A stretch of 64,000 bases of DNA from Qipengyuania oceanensis. GTDB lineage: Bacteria; Pseudomonadota; Alphaproteobacteria; Sphingomonadales; Sphingomonadaceae. Made by a program: the position numbers and the translations under genes. The notes beneath the pieces were generated by a model. The model was not told where the DNA came from. It worked only from the letters and a program-made list of their open reading frames with translations, and ran no database searches. How positions within the stretch are numbered: position 1 is the first letter of the stretch; the number at the start of each line of letters is the position of its first letter. Below are positions 19,171-29,538 of this stretch, one piece after another. The stretch spans positions 682,001 to 746,000 of the forward strand of contig NZ_WTYN01000001.1 of assembly GCF_009827535.1 (NCBI RefSeq), given 5' to 3'.

Positions 19171-20229
19171 CTAAAGCCGCTCGATCACCGCGTCGCCGAT
19201 CTCGGTGCAACCAGCGCTACCGCCGATGTCGCGACCGCGAACGCCGTCGGCCAGCGCCTTCGCCACAGCGGCTTCGACGCGCGATGCGTCGGCTTCGCGC
19301 CCGAGGCTGTGACGCAGCAGCATGGCCACCGAGAGGATCGCAGCCATCGGATTGGCCCAACCCTTGCCCGCGATGTCCGGCGCGCTGCCATGGATCGGTT
19401 CGTAGAGCCCGAAGGTGCCGAACTCGGTCTGCCGCTCGCCGAGCGAGGCACTCGCCAGAAGCCCGATCGAGCCTACGCATACGCTCGCCTGGTCGGACAG
19501 GATGTCGCCGAACAGATTGCCGGTCACCACGACGTCGAACGCTCCCGGATTGCGAACCAGCTGCATCGCGGCATTGTCGACGTACATGTGGTCGAGCGTC
19601 ACGTCGGGGAAGCTGGCGGCCACCTCGATCACCGTGTCGCGCCAGACCTGGCTCGTCTCGAGCACGTTGGCCTTGTCCACGCTAGTCACCTTGCCGCGGC
19701 GACCCTGGGCCGCGCGAAAGGCGAGCTCGGCGATACGGCGCACCTCGCCGGTCGAATAGGACATCATGTCCCACCCCTCGCGATCGCCGTTTTCGAGCGT
19801 GCGAATTCCCTTGTCGCCGAAATAGACGTCGCCGTTCAGTTCGCGCACGATCAGCATGTCGATCTGGCGGGCGATTTCCGGCCGCAAGGTGGAGAGTTCT
19901 TCCAGCCCGTCGAACAGCGTGGCGGGGCGCAGGTTGGCAAACAGGCCGAGCTCGGCGCGAAGACCCAGGATCGCCTGTTCGGGCCGCATCGCGCGCGGCA
20001 GGTCGTCGCAGGACGGGTCGCCGACTGCGCCGAACAGCACGGCATCGCTCGCGCGGGCCATTTCCAGCGTTTCGGCGGGCAGCGGGTGTCCGTGCCGCCG
20101 GTAGGCGATGCCGCCGACATCCCCTTCGAACAGCACCAGCCGTGGCAGGTCGAGCCGTTCGAGGACCCGACGGGCCTGCGCCGTCACTTCGGGTCCGATG
20201 CCGTCTCCGGGGAATATCGCGATTTTCAT
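19171..20229 (-). CDS. leuB: 3-isopropylmalate dehydrogenase
   Basis: NAD-dependent oxidative decarboxylase of leucine synthesis, 352 residues. The start MKIAIFPGDGIGPEV is diagnostic. Further motifs are RELNGDVYFGDKG, the substrate site VDKANVLETSQVWRD, and GNLFGDILSDQAS followed by GLYEPIHGSAPDIAGKG, which holds the metal and NAD sites. Its ATG overlaps the recO stop by 4 bases, so it is translationally coupled to recO, an unusual partner for a leucine gene. leuC and leuD are not in the window. Confidence 0.96.
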   Translation of the reverse strand: MKIAIFPGDGIGPEVTAQARRVLERLDLPRLVLFEGDVGGIAYRRHGHPLPAETLEMARASDAVLFGAVGDPSCDDLPRAMRPEQAILGLRAELGLFANLRPATLFDGLEELSTLRPEIARQIDMLIVRELNGDVYFGDKGIRTLENGDREGWDMMSYSTGEVRRIAELAFRAAQGRRGKVTSVDKANVLETSQVWRDTVIEVAASFPDVTLDHMYVDNAAMQLVRNPGAFDVVVTGNLFGDILSDQASVCVGSIGLLASASLGERQTEFGTFGLYEPIHGSAPDIAGKGWANPMAAILSVAMLLRHSLGREADASRVEAAVAKALADGVRGRDIGGSAGCTEIGDAVIERL

Positions 20230-20831
20230 TCGACCATCCGTGCCAGGCGCTGTCTCAGCAAAGTCCGCGCGGCCATAACATCGCCCAAGCGGTCGGCAAG
20301 CAGGTAGCGGGCGATCGGCGCTTCCAGCCGGTCCAGAAATTCGAGGGCCGCCGATAGATCGGCTACCTCGGGCCGCTCGGCATTTCCGCCATAGCCCATT
20401 TCGCGCAGCATCAGCGCCTCGTAGGCAACCAGAGCCGGCGCCCAGCCCCGCGCAGAGGGCGCATTGCAGATCGCATCGAGCGTCGCGGACAGTGCGTGAT
20501 AGAGCGCGGGATAGGCATTGCGCTCGGGCAGGACGCTGGCGGTGAGCGCGCAGGACCAGGCGATCGCGGCAGCCGGCAGCGGCTCGCTCAGCCACGGGCC
20601 GCGGCTTTGCACCAGTTCGAGGCGGGCGAAAGGCAGCTGGCTGTCCGAGCGAGCGCGCAAGTCTGCCTCGACCAGATTGCCGGGTATGACCACTGGGCGC
20701 AGGCGCCGGCCCCTGCCCCCGGCGACATAGGCCGCGACGAGGCCGTGTTCCTCGGTCAGGAGGCGCGCAACGACCGCCGTCTCGCCATGCGGACGGGCGG
20801 CAACGAGAATGGCTGGTGCGCGCAGCTGCAT
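20226..20831 (-). CDS. recO: DNA repair protein RecO, short form
   Basis: Recombination mediator that loads RecA in the RecFOR pathway. It has 201 residues; E. coli RecO has 242. The N-terminal OB-fold begins APAILVAARPHGETAVVARLLTE and the helical part contains YEALMLREMGYGG, typical of RecO. The CXXC-type zinc-binding cysteines seen in many RecO proteins are absent: the only cysteines are isolated (WSCAL and AICNA). The gene precedes leuB with a 4-base overlap. Confidence 0.88.
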   Translation of the reverse strand: MQLRAPAILVAARPHGETAVVARLLTEEHGLVAAYVAGGRGRRLRPVVIPGNLVEADLRARSDSQLPFARLELVQSRGPWLSEPLPAAAIAWSCALTASVLPERNAYPALYHALSATLDAICNAPSARGWAPALVAYEALMLREMGYGGNAERPEVADLSAALEFLDRLEAPIARYLLADRLGDVMAARTLLRQRLARMVE

Positions 20832-20857
20832 CGGGTGCAGCTATAGCGCGTTCGGGA

Positions 20858-21106
20858 TCAGGATTTCAGCTTCGCTTCGAGCGCGGCGACGCGGGCTTTC
20901 AGATCGTCCGCCTCTTCGCGCGCCTTTGCGGCCATCGCCTTGACCGCGTCGAATTCCTCGCGGCTGACGAAATCCATGCCGCCGACCGCTTCGCGCACGC
21001 GCTCGCGCGCGCTCTCGCGCGCCTCGCGGGTCATGCCGGCAAAAGTGCCTGCTGCGCCGTTGGCGAGCTTGACGAGATCGGCGATCAGGGGGTTCTGGCT
21101 TTGCAT
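20858..21106 (-). CDS. ubiK: UbiK-like accessory factor of ubiquinone synthesis (BMFP family)
   Basis: Small protein of 82 residues. The N-terminal PLIADLVKLANGAAGTFAGM and the C-terminal coiled coil (about residues 55-81, with AREEADDLKARVAALEAKL) match the BMFP/YqiC/UbiK family, trimeric membrane-fusogenic proteins that support the aerobic ubiquinone-biosynthesis complex in enterobacteria. It is upstream of recO on the same strand with a 26-base gap. Confidence 0.85.
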   Translation of the reverse strand: MQSQNPLIADLVKLANGAAGTFAGMTREARESARERVREAVGGMDFVSREEFDAVKAMAAKAREEADDLKARVAALEAKLKS

Positions 21107-21146
21107 GGCAAGCTATGTGGCGAGGCCGCAGCGCTATCGCAAGCCC

Positions 21147-21698
21147 TTACAGGCGCACCCTCTGCACCGCGCCGCTGTCGCCGGGGACGGCATCGGGGTT
21201 CATCACGATGAATTGCCAGTTGAGCACCGTCGCGAACAGGATCCACGCGAGGTACGGGAGCATCAGCACCGCCGCGAGCCGACGCACGCGCCAGAACAGC
21301 ACGACAGTGATCAGCACCAGCACGTCGAGGACGCCGATCACGACAAGCGCGGCGCGCATGTCCTGCATGCCGAAGAACACGGGCGTCCAGGCCAGGTTGA
21401 CCAGCAATTGCAGGATGAAGAAGGTTATCGCCAGCCCGCGCCCTCGCGCACCCCAGGCCGCGCAGACCAGCGCCAGCGCGAACCCGATCATCGCGTAAAG
21501 GATCGACCAGACGATGCCGAAGGCCGCAGGAGGCGGATAGATTGCCGGTTTTTCGAGGCCATTGAACCACGGATTTTCCGGACCGCTCTGCACCACCATG
21601 CCCGAAAGGAAGCCGAGCAGCATGACGGCCGGTACGGTCAGAAGTGCCCAGCGGAAGAAACTTGCCCGCAATTGGCCACGCGATGCCAGTACGTTCAT
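21147..21698 (-). CDS. tspO: TspO/MBR family tryptophan-rich sensory protein
   Basis: Five-helix membrane protein of 183 residues that binds porphyrins; in Rhodobacter it modulates photosynthesis and tetrapyrrole genes with oxygen. The start MNVLASRGQLRASFF follows a good GGGAGG site. Typical features are ENPWFNGLEKPAIYPPPAAFG, VWSILYAMIGFAL, NLAWTPVFFG and NWQFIVMNP. The family is common in aerobic anoxygenic phototrophs, but no photosynthesis gene is present here; hemA lies 16 kb away. Confidence 0.92.
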   Translation of the reverse strand: MNVLASRGQLRASFFRWALLTVPAVMLLGFLSGMVVQSGPENPWFNGLEKPAIYPPPAAFGIVWSILYAMIGFALALVCAAWGARGRGLAITFFILQLLVNLAWTPVFFGMQDMRAALVVIGVLDVLVLITVVLFWRVRRLAAVLMLPYLAWILFATVLNWQFIVMNPDAVPGDSGAVQRVRL

Positions 21699-21823
21699 TC
21701 GGCCTCCCGGAAGGTGGTTAACGCGATTCGGACCCATAGCCGTATACGCAGCCCCTTGTCAGACGCGCAACGGCTCGCGCCGTTCCGTGTCCCGCTGCGG
21801 ACCAGTAGTGAACGCGGCGCTGG

Positions 21824-22687
21824 TCAGTTGCCGGGCGGTTTGGGCGGAACTCTCAACTCGCGCACATGCGGATACTGGGTCGCGAAGCGCTCTTCCGATT
21901 CGGGCGAGCCGACGACGAGAATCTCGCCCGGGCCGCATTTTTCCAGAATCTCGGCCTCAAGCTCCGGGGCGATATAGGCCGATGGCGGACCGCCCCAGTT
22001 CATCTGTTCGCCTATCCGCGCGAGCGTGCTGCCGGACACGCGATCGCGCAGGATGAAATAGCCTTCCGCATCGACATCGAGACCGATCTCTTCGTGGAAG
22101 AAGGCCAGCTTCTGCGGGGTCCCGTCGCCGGTATCGCCGTAAAAGCAGCCGTCGCGCAGCTCGACCCGGCCCCACAGCAGCGCCTCGTTCTGCGCGCCGG
22201 TGCGCGCCGTCGAGGCAGGCCAGACGCGGATGCCCTTGGCTGCTGCTTGGGAAACGCGCGGCAGTGCCAGTGCGGGCACGAAAGTCCAGTAGATGTGCGT
22301 CGGAAGGGTCCAGCCGTTTTCCTTGGCCCAGGCCTCGAACTCGCTCTCCGGCATTCCGACGTCGATCAGTGAGACCGGACCATCGGGTCCCTTCCCGCTA
22401 AGGCCGTAGCCGCTCAGTGCCTTGCGCTGCTCGAGCCGGTCGATCCATGCCTGTCCGATCGCCTTCGCATCGGCTGGAGGGGCCGATGTTGGTTCGCGCC
22501 GTACCCATCCGCTATCCGCCAGCGGTGCTTCGGCGAGGAGCGCCTTGTAATCGGGCGTCGGAGCCTTGGTCTGCGTCGCGTAAACGCGCTCCTCACCGCC
22601 CTGGACGTCGGCCGCAGCCATCTGGTCGCCAGCGGGCTGGCACCCGGCAACGACTAGCAGCAACGGCAAGTAACATTCTGATCGCAC
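21824..22687 (-). CDS. Putative lipoprotein, unknown function
   Basis: Protein of 287 residues that I do not recognise. The N-terminus MRSECYLPLLLVVAGCQPAG has a short hydrophobic stretch and the lipobox VAGC, predicting lipidation at Cys16. The mature part is polar, with repeated acidic segments and a Pro-rich end (RVPPKPPGN). It sits between gor and tspO on the same strand. The signal peptide has only one basic residue before the hydrophobic core, which is weak but acceptable. Confidence 0.68.
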   Translation of the reverse strand: MRSECYLPLLLVVAGCQPAGDQMAAADVQGGEERVYATQTKAPTPDYKALLAEAPLADSGWVRREPTSAPPADAKAIGQAWIDRLEQRKALSGYGLSGKGPDGPVSLIDVGMPESEFEAWAKENGWTLPTHIYWTFVPALALPRVSQAAAKGIRVWPASTARTGAQNEALLWGRVELRDGCFYGDTGDGTPQKLAFFHEEIGLDVDAEGYFILRDRVSGSTLARIGEQMNWGGPPSAYIAPELEAEILEKCGPGEILVVGSPESEERFATQYPHVRELRVPPKPPGN

Positions 22688-22754
22688 GGCATTGCTCCCC
22701 GGTTACCTCATTCTTGCCGCTGTGCCTGAAAGCGCGCTGAATGGGGCCGGAAGC

Positions 22755-24119
<1,365 letters not shown>

Positions 24120-24192
24120 GCGGCGCTCCTGTCAGGCGTGGGACTGTTGTCTCAGTCCCTTGCCAACAGGAGCCGCGCTGGCAAGTTCCGAA

Positions 24193-25617
24193 TTAGCCGC
24201 GGCTGGCGTTCTGCCCGCCTCCGCTGCGATTGCGATTGCGGTTGCGGTTGCCGCCCGGGCGGCCCTGTCCGCCGGCACCCGCTCCGGCGCCCTGCGGCCG
24301 ACCCTTGCGAGCAGGATGCTTTGCCTTGGGCTTGCGCTGCTGGCCTTCGCCCTGCCCGCCCGCTGCGCCGCTTGCGCCGCGTGCCCCGCCCTTGGGCTTG
24401 GGGCTGACGCGCTGGCGCGGCTGCTTGGCCGGCGGCTTCGTCGGGCCAACGCCTTCGACCACGGCGCGGAAATTGTCCGGCAGCGGCAGCCGCTCGAACT
24501 CGGCATCGGTGTTGCGGGTAATGTCCTTGAGATAGGCACGCTCGTCCTCGGCGCAGAAGGCGATCGCCACCCCGTCCGCCCCGGCACGCGCGGTCCGCCC
24601 GATCCGGTGAACATATTGTTCCGGAACATTGGGCAGCTCGTAATTGATCACGTGGCTGACACCGGGAATGTCGATCCCGCGCGCCGCGACATCGGTCGCG
24701 ATGAGGATCGGGGTCTTGGCCCGCTTGAACTCGTCGAGCGCGCGCTGGCGCTGCGGCTGGCTCTTGTTGCCGTGGATCGCATTGGCCGGGATGCCGCGCT
24801 GGGCCAGCTTCTTCACGACGCGGTCCGCGCCGTGCTTGGTCCGGGTGAAGATCAGCACGCGCTCGAACTTGCCGGGCACCTTGTGGCGCTCGGACAGGAT
24901 GAGCTCGAGCAGCGCCTGCTTCTCGTCCTGCTGGACCATGAAGAGATACTGGTCGATGCGCTCGGCAGTGGTTGCCGCGGGGGTGACGCTGACCTTGACC
25001 GGGTCGTGGCAGTACTTGCCCACCAGTTCCTGGATCTGCTTGGGCATGGTGGCGCTGAAGAACAGCGTCTGGCGGTCGTCGGGGACCAGTTCGCTGATCT
25101 TGCGCAGCGCGTGGATGAAGCCGAGGTCGAGCATCTGGTCGGCCTCGTCGAGCACCAGCACCTCGACCGCGTCGAGACGGAAGGCCTTCTGGTCGATCAG
25201 GTCGAGCAGGCGGCCCGGCGTCGCGACGAGGATGTCGGTTCCCCGATGCAGCTTGTTGCGATCCTTGTTGACGGAGGTTCCGCCGACGATCGAATGCACC
25301 TTGAGGCCCGCCAGCGCGCCGTAATCCTTGGCACTCTGGGCGATCTGGCCGGCAAGTTCGCGCGTCGGTGCAAGCACCAGCATGCGACAGCTCTTGAACG
25401 GGGTCTGGTTGTCGGCAGCCCGCAGCCGGTCGATCGAGGGCAACATGAAGGCTGCGGTCTTGCCGGTCCCGGTCTGGGCGATGCCCATAAGGTCGCGCCC
25501 TTCGAGCACGGGCGGAATGGCCTGCGCCTGGATCGGCGTGGGTTCGGAATAGCCCTTGAGATCGAGGGCCTGGAGGACGGGCTGCGACAGCCCGAGTTGG
25601 TCGAAAGTGATCGTCAT
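24193..25617 (-). CDS. DEAD-box ATP-dependent RNA helicase, RhlE-like
   Basis: RNA helicase of 474 residues. Motifs in order: the Q motif region EPTPIQAQAIP near residue 25, Walker A MGIAQTGTGKTAAF, PTRELAGQI, the DEAD box VLVLDEADQMLDLGF, SAT, and HRIGRTARAGADG. The core ends near residue 375; the tail is low-complexity, rich in Gly, Arg, Lys and Asn (NRNRNRNRSGGG), as in cold-shock and ribosome-assembly helicases. The start is the ATG of MTITFDQLGLSQPV; an 18-residue upstream extension is not family-like. Confidence 0.93.
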   Translation of the reverse strand: MTITFDQLGLSQPVLQALDLKGYSEPTPIQAQAIPPVLEGRDLMGIAQTGTGKTAAFMLPSIDRLRAADNQTPFKSCRMLVLAPTRELAGQIAQSAKDYGALAGLKVHSIVGGTSVNKDRNKLHRGTDILVATPGRLLDLIDQKAFRLDAVEVLVLDEADQMLDLGFIHALRKISELVPDDRQTLFFSATMPKQIQELVGKYCHDPVKVSVTPAATTAERIDQYLFMVQQDEKQALLELILSERHKVPGKFERVLIFTRTKHGADRVVKKLAQRGIPANAIHGNKSQPQRQRALDEFKRAKTPILIATDVAARGIDIPGVSHVINYELPNVPEQYVHRIGRTARAGADGVAIAFCAEDERAYLKDITRNTDAEFERLPLPDNFRAVVEGVGPTKPPAKQPRQRVSPKPKGGARGASGAAGGQGEGQQRKPKAKHPARKGRPQGAGAGAGGQGRPGGNRNRNRNRSGGGQNASRG

Positions 25618-25845
25618 GAAGTAACTCGCATCATGTGCGATGGCGCGCGCAGGCCATCGGCCACGGCGCACGTGTCGCGTCGGTTGAAACCGCCCGCGTG
25701 AATAGGGAAGTCTTGGGAAAAACGTCGAAGCTACGGCCGGGGCGGAGGTCTGTCTGTCATCCGCCGCTTCACGCTGGCTGCGTGCTTCGCTTGGACGGGC
25801 AGATGGATGCTGCGCTGCAAAAAGTCAATGCCAAACGGCCGATCG

Positions 25846-26961
25846 TCAAACCCGCGGCGCGGTCAGAACCTCTTGCGGAAGGAAGAACCGCTTGTTCGCC
25901 GTGAGCACGTAATCGAAGCCGCCAGGCGAGAAATCGAGCGTTGCCCGCCCGTCCAGCCCGCGCGGCGCGATATCGCGCAGGATGCGCGATCCGAAGCCTT
26001 CGGTGATCGCGTTGCGCTGCCCGGTCACGGAGAAATTCTCGCTCCACTTGATCGTGACCCCCTCGGCATGATCGGTGTCGAGGACGATGGTACCGTCATC
26101 GCTCGCGAGCGCGCCGTGTTTGGTCGCATTCGTGGCGAGTTCGTTGAGGACGAGAGTGACGAGGAAAGCGCCGCGCTCCGACACCATCAGGTCGTGGCTG
26201 TCCTCGACCTTGATGCGCCCGGCTGCCACGGCAGCCGAGAACGGCAGCAGGGCGTTCTTGACGAGGTCGCGAAACGGGACGCTGTCGTACTTGTTCGCGG
26301 CAAAGAGCGTCTGCACCTGCGACATCGTGCGGATGTTGTCGTTGAGCTTGCGCATGAAGCTCTGCACGTCGGCTTCCGACTTGCCGATCAACGACGCGAC
26401 ACCGGAAACCTGGGCGTAGAGATTGCCCATCCGGTGCTGCAATTCGCGATTGATGACCTCGAGATCGTCGATCTCGCGTTCCCGCGCGGCCGATTCGATC
26501 TCGTTCATCACGCCGCGCGCCAGATCGCGCAGGATGTCGCGCTCGATCTGCGAGAACTCCTCGCGCGGTACGTGGTCGATGACGCAGAGCGACCCGATCG
26601 CATGGCCCGAGGCGGTGACGAGCGGCGCGCCTGCGTAGAAAGCCACCGGCTTGTCGCTCGCGGTCACGAGGGGATTGGTGCGGAAACGCTCGTCCCGGGT
26701 CGCGTCGAGCACGACCATGACCTCCTCCGGCTTGCGAATGGCGTGATCGCAGAAGGATACGCTGCGCGGGGTCTGCTGCACTTCCATACCGACCCTGGAC
26801 TTGAACCACTGGCGGTCCAGATCGACGAGCGAAATCAGGGCGACGGGTGCGCGAAGCGTGTTGCTCGCCAGGCGGGTCAGGCGATCGAATCGCTCCTCGC
26901 CTTCGGTGTCGAGGAGACCGGTCGCAATCAAGCTGCGCAGGCGCTCGTCTTCTATCGACAT
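25846..26961 (-). CDS. GAF-domain HWE-family sensor histidine kinase
   Basis: Soluble sensor kinase of 371 residues. A GAF domain covers about residues 22-155. The phosphoacceptor helix reads VINRELQHRMGNLYAQVSGV with His176, followed by the ATP-binding region with VLNELATNATKHGAL; both are hallmarks of the HWE/HisKA_2 family. There is no membrane segment. Such kinases often feed the alphaproteobacterial general stress response through PhyR. No cognate response regulator is adjacent. The start MSIEDERLRSL is preferred over an upstream ATG 20 codons earlier. Confidence 0.9.
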   Translation of the reverse strand: MSIEDERLRSLIATGLLDTEGEERFDRLTRLASNTLRAPVALISLVDLDRQWFKSRVGMEVQQTPRSVSFCDHAIRKPEEVMVVLDATRDERFRTNPLVTASDKPVAFYAGAPLVTASGHAIGSLCVIDHVPREEFSQIERDILRDLARGVMNEIESAAREREIDDLEVINRELQHRMGNLYAQVSGVASLIGKSEADVQSFMRKLNDNIRTMSQVQTLFAANKYDSVPFRDLVKNALLPFSAAVAAGRIKVEDSHDLMVSERGAFLVTLVLNELATNATKHGALASDDGTIVLDTDHAEGVTIKWSENFSVTGQRNAITEGFGSRILRDIAPRGLDGRATLDFSPGGFDYVLTANKRFFLPQEVLTAPRV

Positions 26962-27085
26962 GGTAGTGCTGCTTCTCCGCACGTGCCTCGCCATCTCGGC
27001 ACTAGGCCGAGCGCCATACAAGGTGGCTCACGCAGCGGCAATATCAATGCGTAAGAAACTGTATTACCAAGGTTTTCAGCACTAC

Positions 27086-28639
27086 CTACGATAGCCCGGC
27101 AGCCGCCAGCAGCGCCTGTGTGCTGGCATCGAAGGTCTCGCCGCCCGCTTCGATCTTCTTCGCCATCTGCTTGCCGAGTTCGACGCCGAACTGGTCGAAC
27201 GGATTGATCCCCATCAGCACCGCGTTGGCGAACGTGCGATGCTCGTGAAACGCGATCAGCGCCCCGAGCGTGGCGGCATCGATATCGTCGCACAGGATCG
27301 TCGCGCTCGGCCGGTTGCCGGGGAACGCGCGCGCGGGATCTTTGCCATCGGCCGCCATATTGCCGCCCGCCATCAGCGCCGCCCCTTGCGCGAAGCAATT
27401 GGTCAGCAGGATGCGGTGGTGGGCCGGGTCGAGCTCGTCGCCCGGCGCGATGCTGGCGACGAAATCGACCGGGATCAGGTGCGTGCCCTGGTGGAGCAAC
27501 TGGAACACCGCGTGCTGCGCATCCGTGCCTACCCCGCCCCAGGTGATCGGCGCGGTCGGCGCATCGATGGCATTGCCGGATGCCGTCACGCCCTTCCCGT
27601 TCGATTCCATCTCAAGCTGCTGGAGATAATCGGGCAGCAGCGCCAGCCGCTCGTCATAGGCGAAGCAGGCGCGGGTCTGGCAGCCGCGGATGCGCGAATA
27701 ATACTGGTCGGCGAAAGCGGCGCGCAGGGGCAGGTTCGCCCGCCCGTCCGCCTGCGCGAAATGCGTGTCGACCGCCTCTGCACCTTCGAGCATTGCGGCA
27801 AAGTCCTCCCAACCGACCGCGAGCGCGACGGGAAAGCCGATGCTCGACCACAGGGAATAGCGCCCGCCGACGCTTTCGGGGAACGGCAGCACGCGGGTCT
27901 CGTCCACGCCCCAGTCGACTGCCTTTTCGGGCGATGCGGTGAGCGCAACGACCCGCCCATGCGGATCGGACACGCCGTTGTCGCCCAACCATTTGAGCGC
28001 GCTGGCCGCATTGGTCATCGTCTCGATCGTGGTGAAGGTCTTGGACGCCACCGCGATCAGGGTCGTTTTCGGGTCGCAGGCGGCAAAGGCCTGCTCCATC
28101 GCCAGCCCGTCGATGTTCGAGACGACGTGGACGTCCACCAGCTTCAAATCGCGGGTCAGCGCATCCACTGCCAGCGCGGGACCCAGCGCGCTGCCGCCGA
28201 TACCGATGTGGATGAGATGGTTCACGTCTCCCAGGGCGCCCTGGTGGATCGCCTCCACCAGCATCCGCATCCGCGCATGCAGCGCCTGCGCTTCCTCCAC
28301 GTCCGCCTCGTCGCCGGTGCCGCGTTGTGCGGTGTGAGTTGCCGCGCGTCCCTCGGTCACGTTGACTTGCTTGCCGGACAGCAGCGCCGTGCGCTTGCCA
28401 TCGAAATCGCAGGCTTGCGCAAGCGCCTCGAAATCGGCGAGCAGATCGTCTTCGAGATGGGTCTTGGACCAGTCGAACCGGATCCCGGTCTCGGCCTCGC
28501 CCGCCCCCCAGGCGATCCGCCCGGTCAGCTTTTCCACCCTCCCGGGGTCTGCGGCAAACAGCTCCTCCAGCGTAGGGTCGTCATGCAGGCCGATCGCTCT
28601 CCATGCGTCTTCGATCCTGTCTGCTCCGGCATCGCTCAC
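27086..28639 (-). CDS. pgi: Glucose-6-phosphate isomerase
   Basis: Glycolytic and gluconeogenic enzyme interconverting glucose-6-phosphate and fructose-6-phosphate, 517 residues. Signature segments are IGIGGSALGPALAVDAL near residue 147, VASKTFTTIETMTNA, FPESVGGRYSLWSSIGFPVA, and GINPFDQFGVELGKQMA near the C-terminus with the catalytic Lys. It is divergent from lepB with a 47-base gap that must hold both promoters. Confidence 0.96.
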   Translation of the reverse strand: MSDAGADRIEDAWRAIGLHDDPTLEELFAADPGRVEKLTGRIAWGAGEAETGIRFDWSKTHLEDDLLADFEALAQACDFDGKRTALLSGKQVNVTEGRAATHTAQRGTGDEADVEEAQALHARMRMLVEAIHQGALGDVNHLIHIGIGGSALGPALAVDALTRDLKLVDVHVVSNIDGLAMEQAFAACDPKTTLIAVASKTFTTIETMTNAASALKWLGDNGVSDPHGRVVALTASPEKAVDWGVDETRVLPFPESVGGRYSLWSSIGFPVALAVGWEDFAAMLEGAEAVDTHFAQADGRANLPLRAAFADQYYSRIRGCQTRACFAYDERLALLPDYLQQLEMESNGKGVTASGNAIDAPTAPITWGGVGTDAQHAVFQLLHQGTHLIPVDFVASIAPGDELDPAHHRILLTNCFAQGAALMAGGNMAADGKDPARAFPGNRPSATILCDDIDAATLGALIAFHEHRTFANAVLMGINPFDQFGVELGKQMAKKIEAGGETFDASTQALLAAAGLS

Positions 28640-28686
28640 GTGAAAATCCTTTTATGGCGCGTGGGGTGCGGTTAGAGGCCGTCGCG

Positions 28687-29538
28687 ATGAATGTTAAGGA
28701 CCAAACCGCGGCCCAGGCGCCTGCCGAGCCCCCGGAGGCTGCGGCCGCCGACAGGAAGAACAAGAAGGAGGACGGCAGCTTCATCGTCTTCCTGATCAAG
28801 CTGGCGGTAGTCGTGCTGATCTTCCGCAGCTTCATCTTCTCGCCCTTCACGATACCGTCGGAAAGCATGCTGCCCAAGCTGATGAACGGCGATTACCTGC
28901 TGGCGGCGAAGTGGCCTTACGGCTTCTCGAAATATTCCCTCCCGGGCGAGCTGGACGTCTTCGACGGCCGCGCTTTGGCGAGCCAGCCCGAGCGCGGCGA
29001 CGTCGTCATCTTCAAGCACCCGATCGACAAGGTCGACTACATCAAGCGGGTCATCGGCCTGCCTGGCGACACGATCGCGATGGTCAACGGCCAGCTGGTG
29101 CTCAACGGAGAGATGGTGGCGAAAAAGCGGGTCGGGGATTTCATCCTGCCGGTAAGCGACAACACGACCTGCGCATGGGGCGCGGTGGAAGAGCGCGAGA
29201 CCAGCGGCAGGGACGTGTGCCGCTATACCCGGTTCCGCGAGACGCTGCCTTCGGGCAAGAGTTACGAAGTGCTCGATTTCGGGTCCGGCCCGGCGGACAA
29301 TTACGGCCCAACGATAGTGCCCGAAGGATCGATGTTCGTCATGGGCGACAACCGCGACAATTCGCAGGACAGCCGCTTCACCGCCGCGCCCGGTGGCGGG
29401 GTCGGCATCGTCTCACAGGACCTGCTGGTCGGCAAGGCGACCGTGGTGCTGTGGTCTACGGATGGCGGGGCGGAATGGCTGCTGCCATGGACCTGGTTTA
29501 CCGCGGCGCGCTGGAACCGGATCGGAACGACATTTTGA
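28687..29538 (+). CDS. lepB: Signal peptidase I
   Basis: Membrane serine protease that removes signal peptides of exported proteins, 283 residues. One transmembrane helix (FIVFLIKLAVVVLIFRSFIF, about residues 32-51) follows a polar cytoplasmic start. The catalytic Ser60 is in TIPSESMLP and the Lys120 general base in VDYIKRVIGLPGD; GDNRDNSQDSR is the box E motif. The start MNVKDQTAAQ is chosen because upstream in-frame codons overlap pgi. Its stop codon overlaps the rnc start (TTGA), making lepB-rnc-era an operon. Confidence 0.94.
   Translation: MNVKDQTAAQAPAEPPEAAAADRKNKKEDGSFIVFLIKLAVVVLIFRSFIFSPFTIPSESMLPKLMNGDYLLAAKWPYGFSKYSLPGELDVFDGRALASQPERGDVVIFKHPIDKVDYIKRVIGLPGDTIAMVNGQLVLNGEMVAKKRVGDFILPVSDNTTCAWGAVEERETSGRDVCRYTRFRETLPSGKSYEVLDFGSGPADNYGPTIVPEGSMFVMGDNRDNSQDSRFTAAPGGGVGIVSQDLLVGKATVVLWSTDGGAEWLLPWTWFTAARWNRIGTTF

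Noticed and set aside
18769-20307. Plus-strand open frame opposite leuB and the GT2-GtrA gene
   Set aside because: Shadow of real minus-strand genes; composition and lack of motifs mark it as non-coding.
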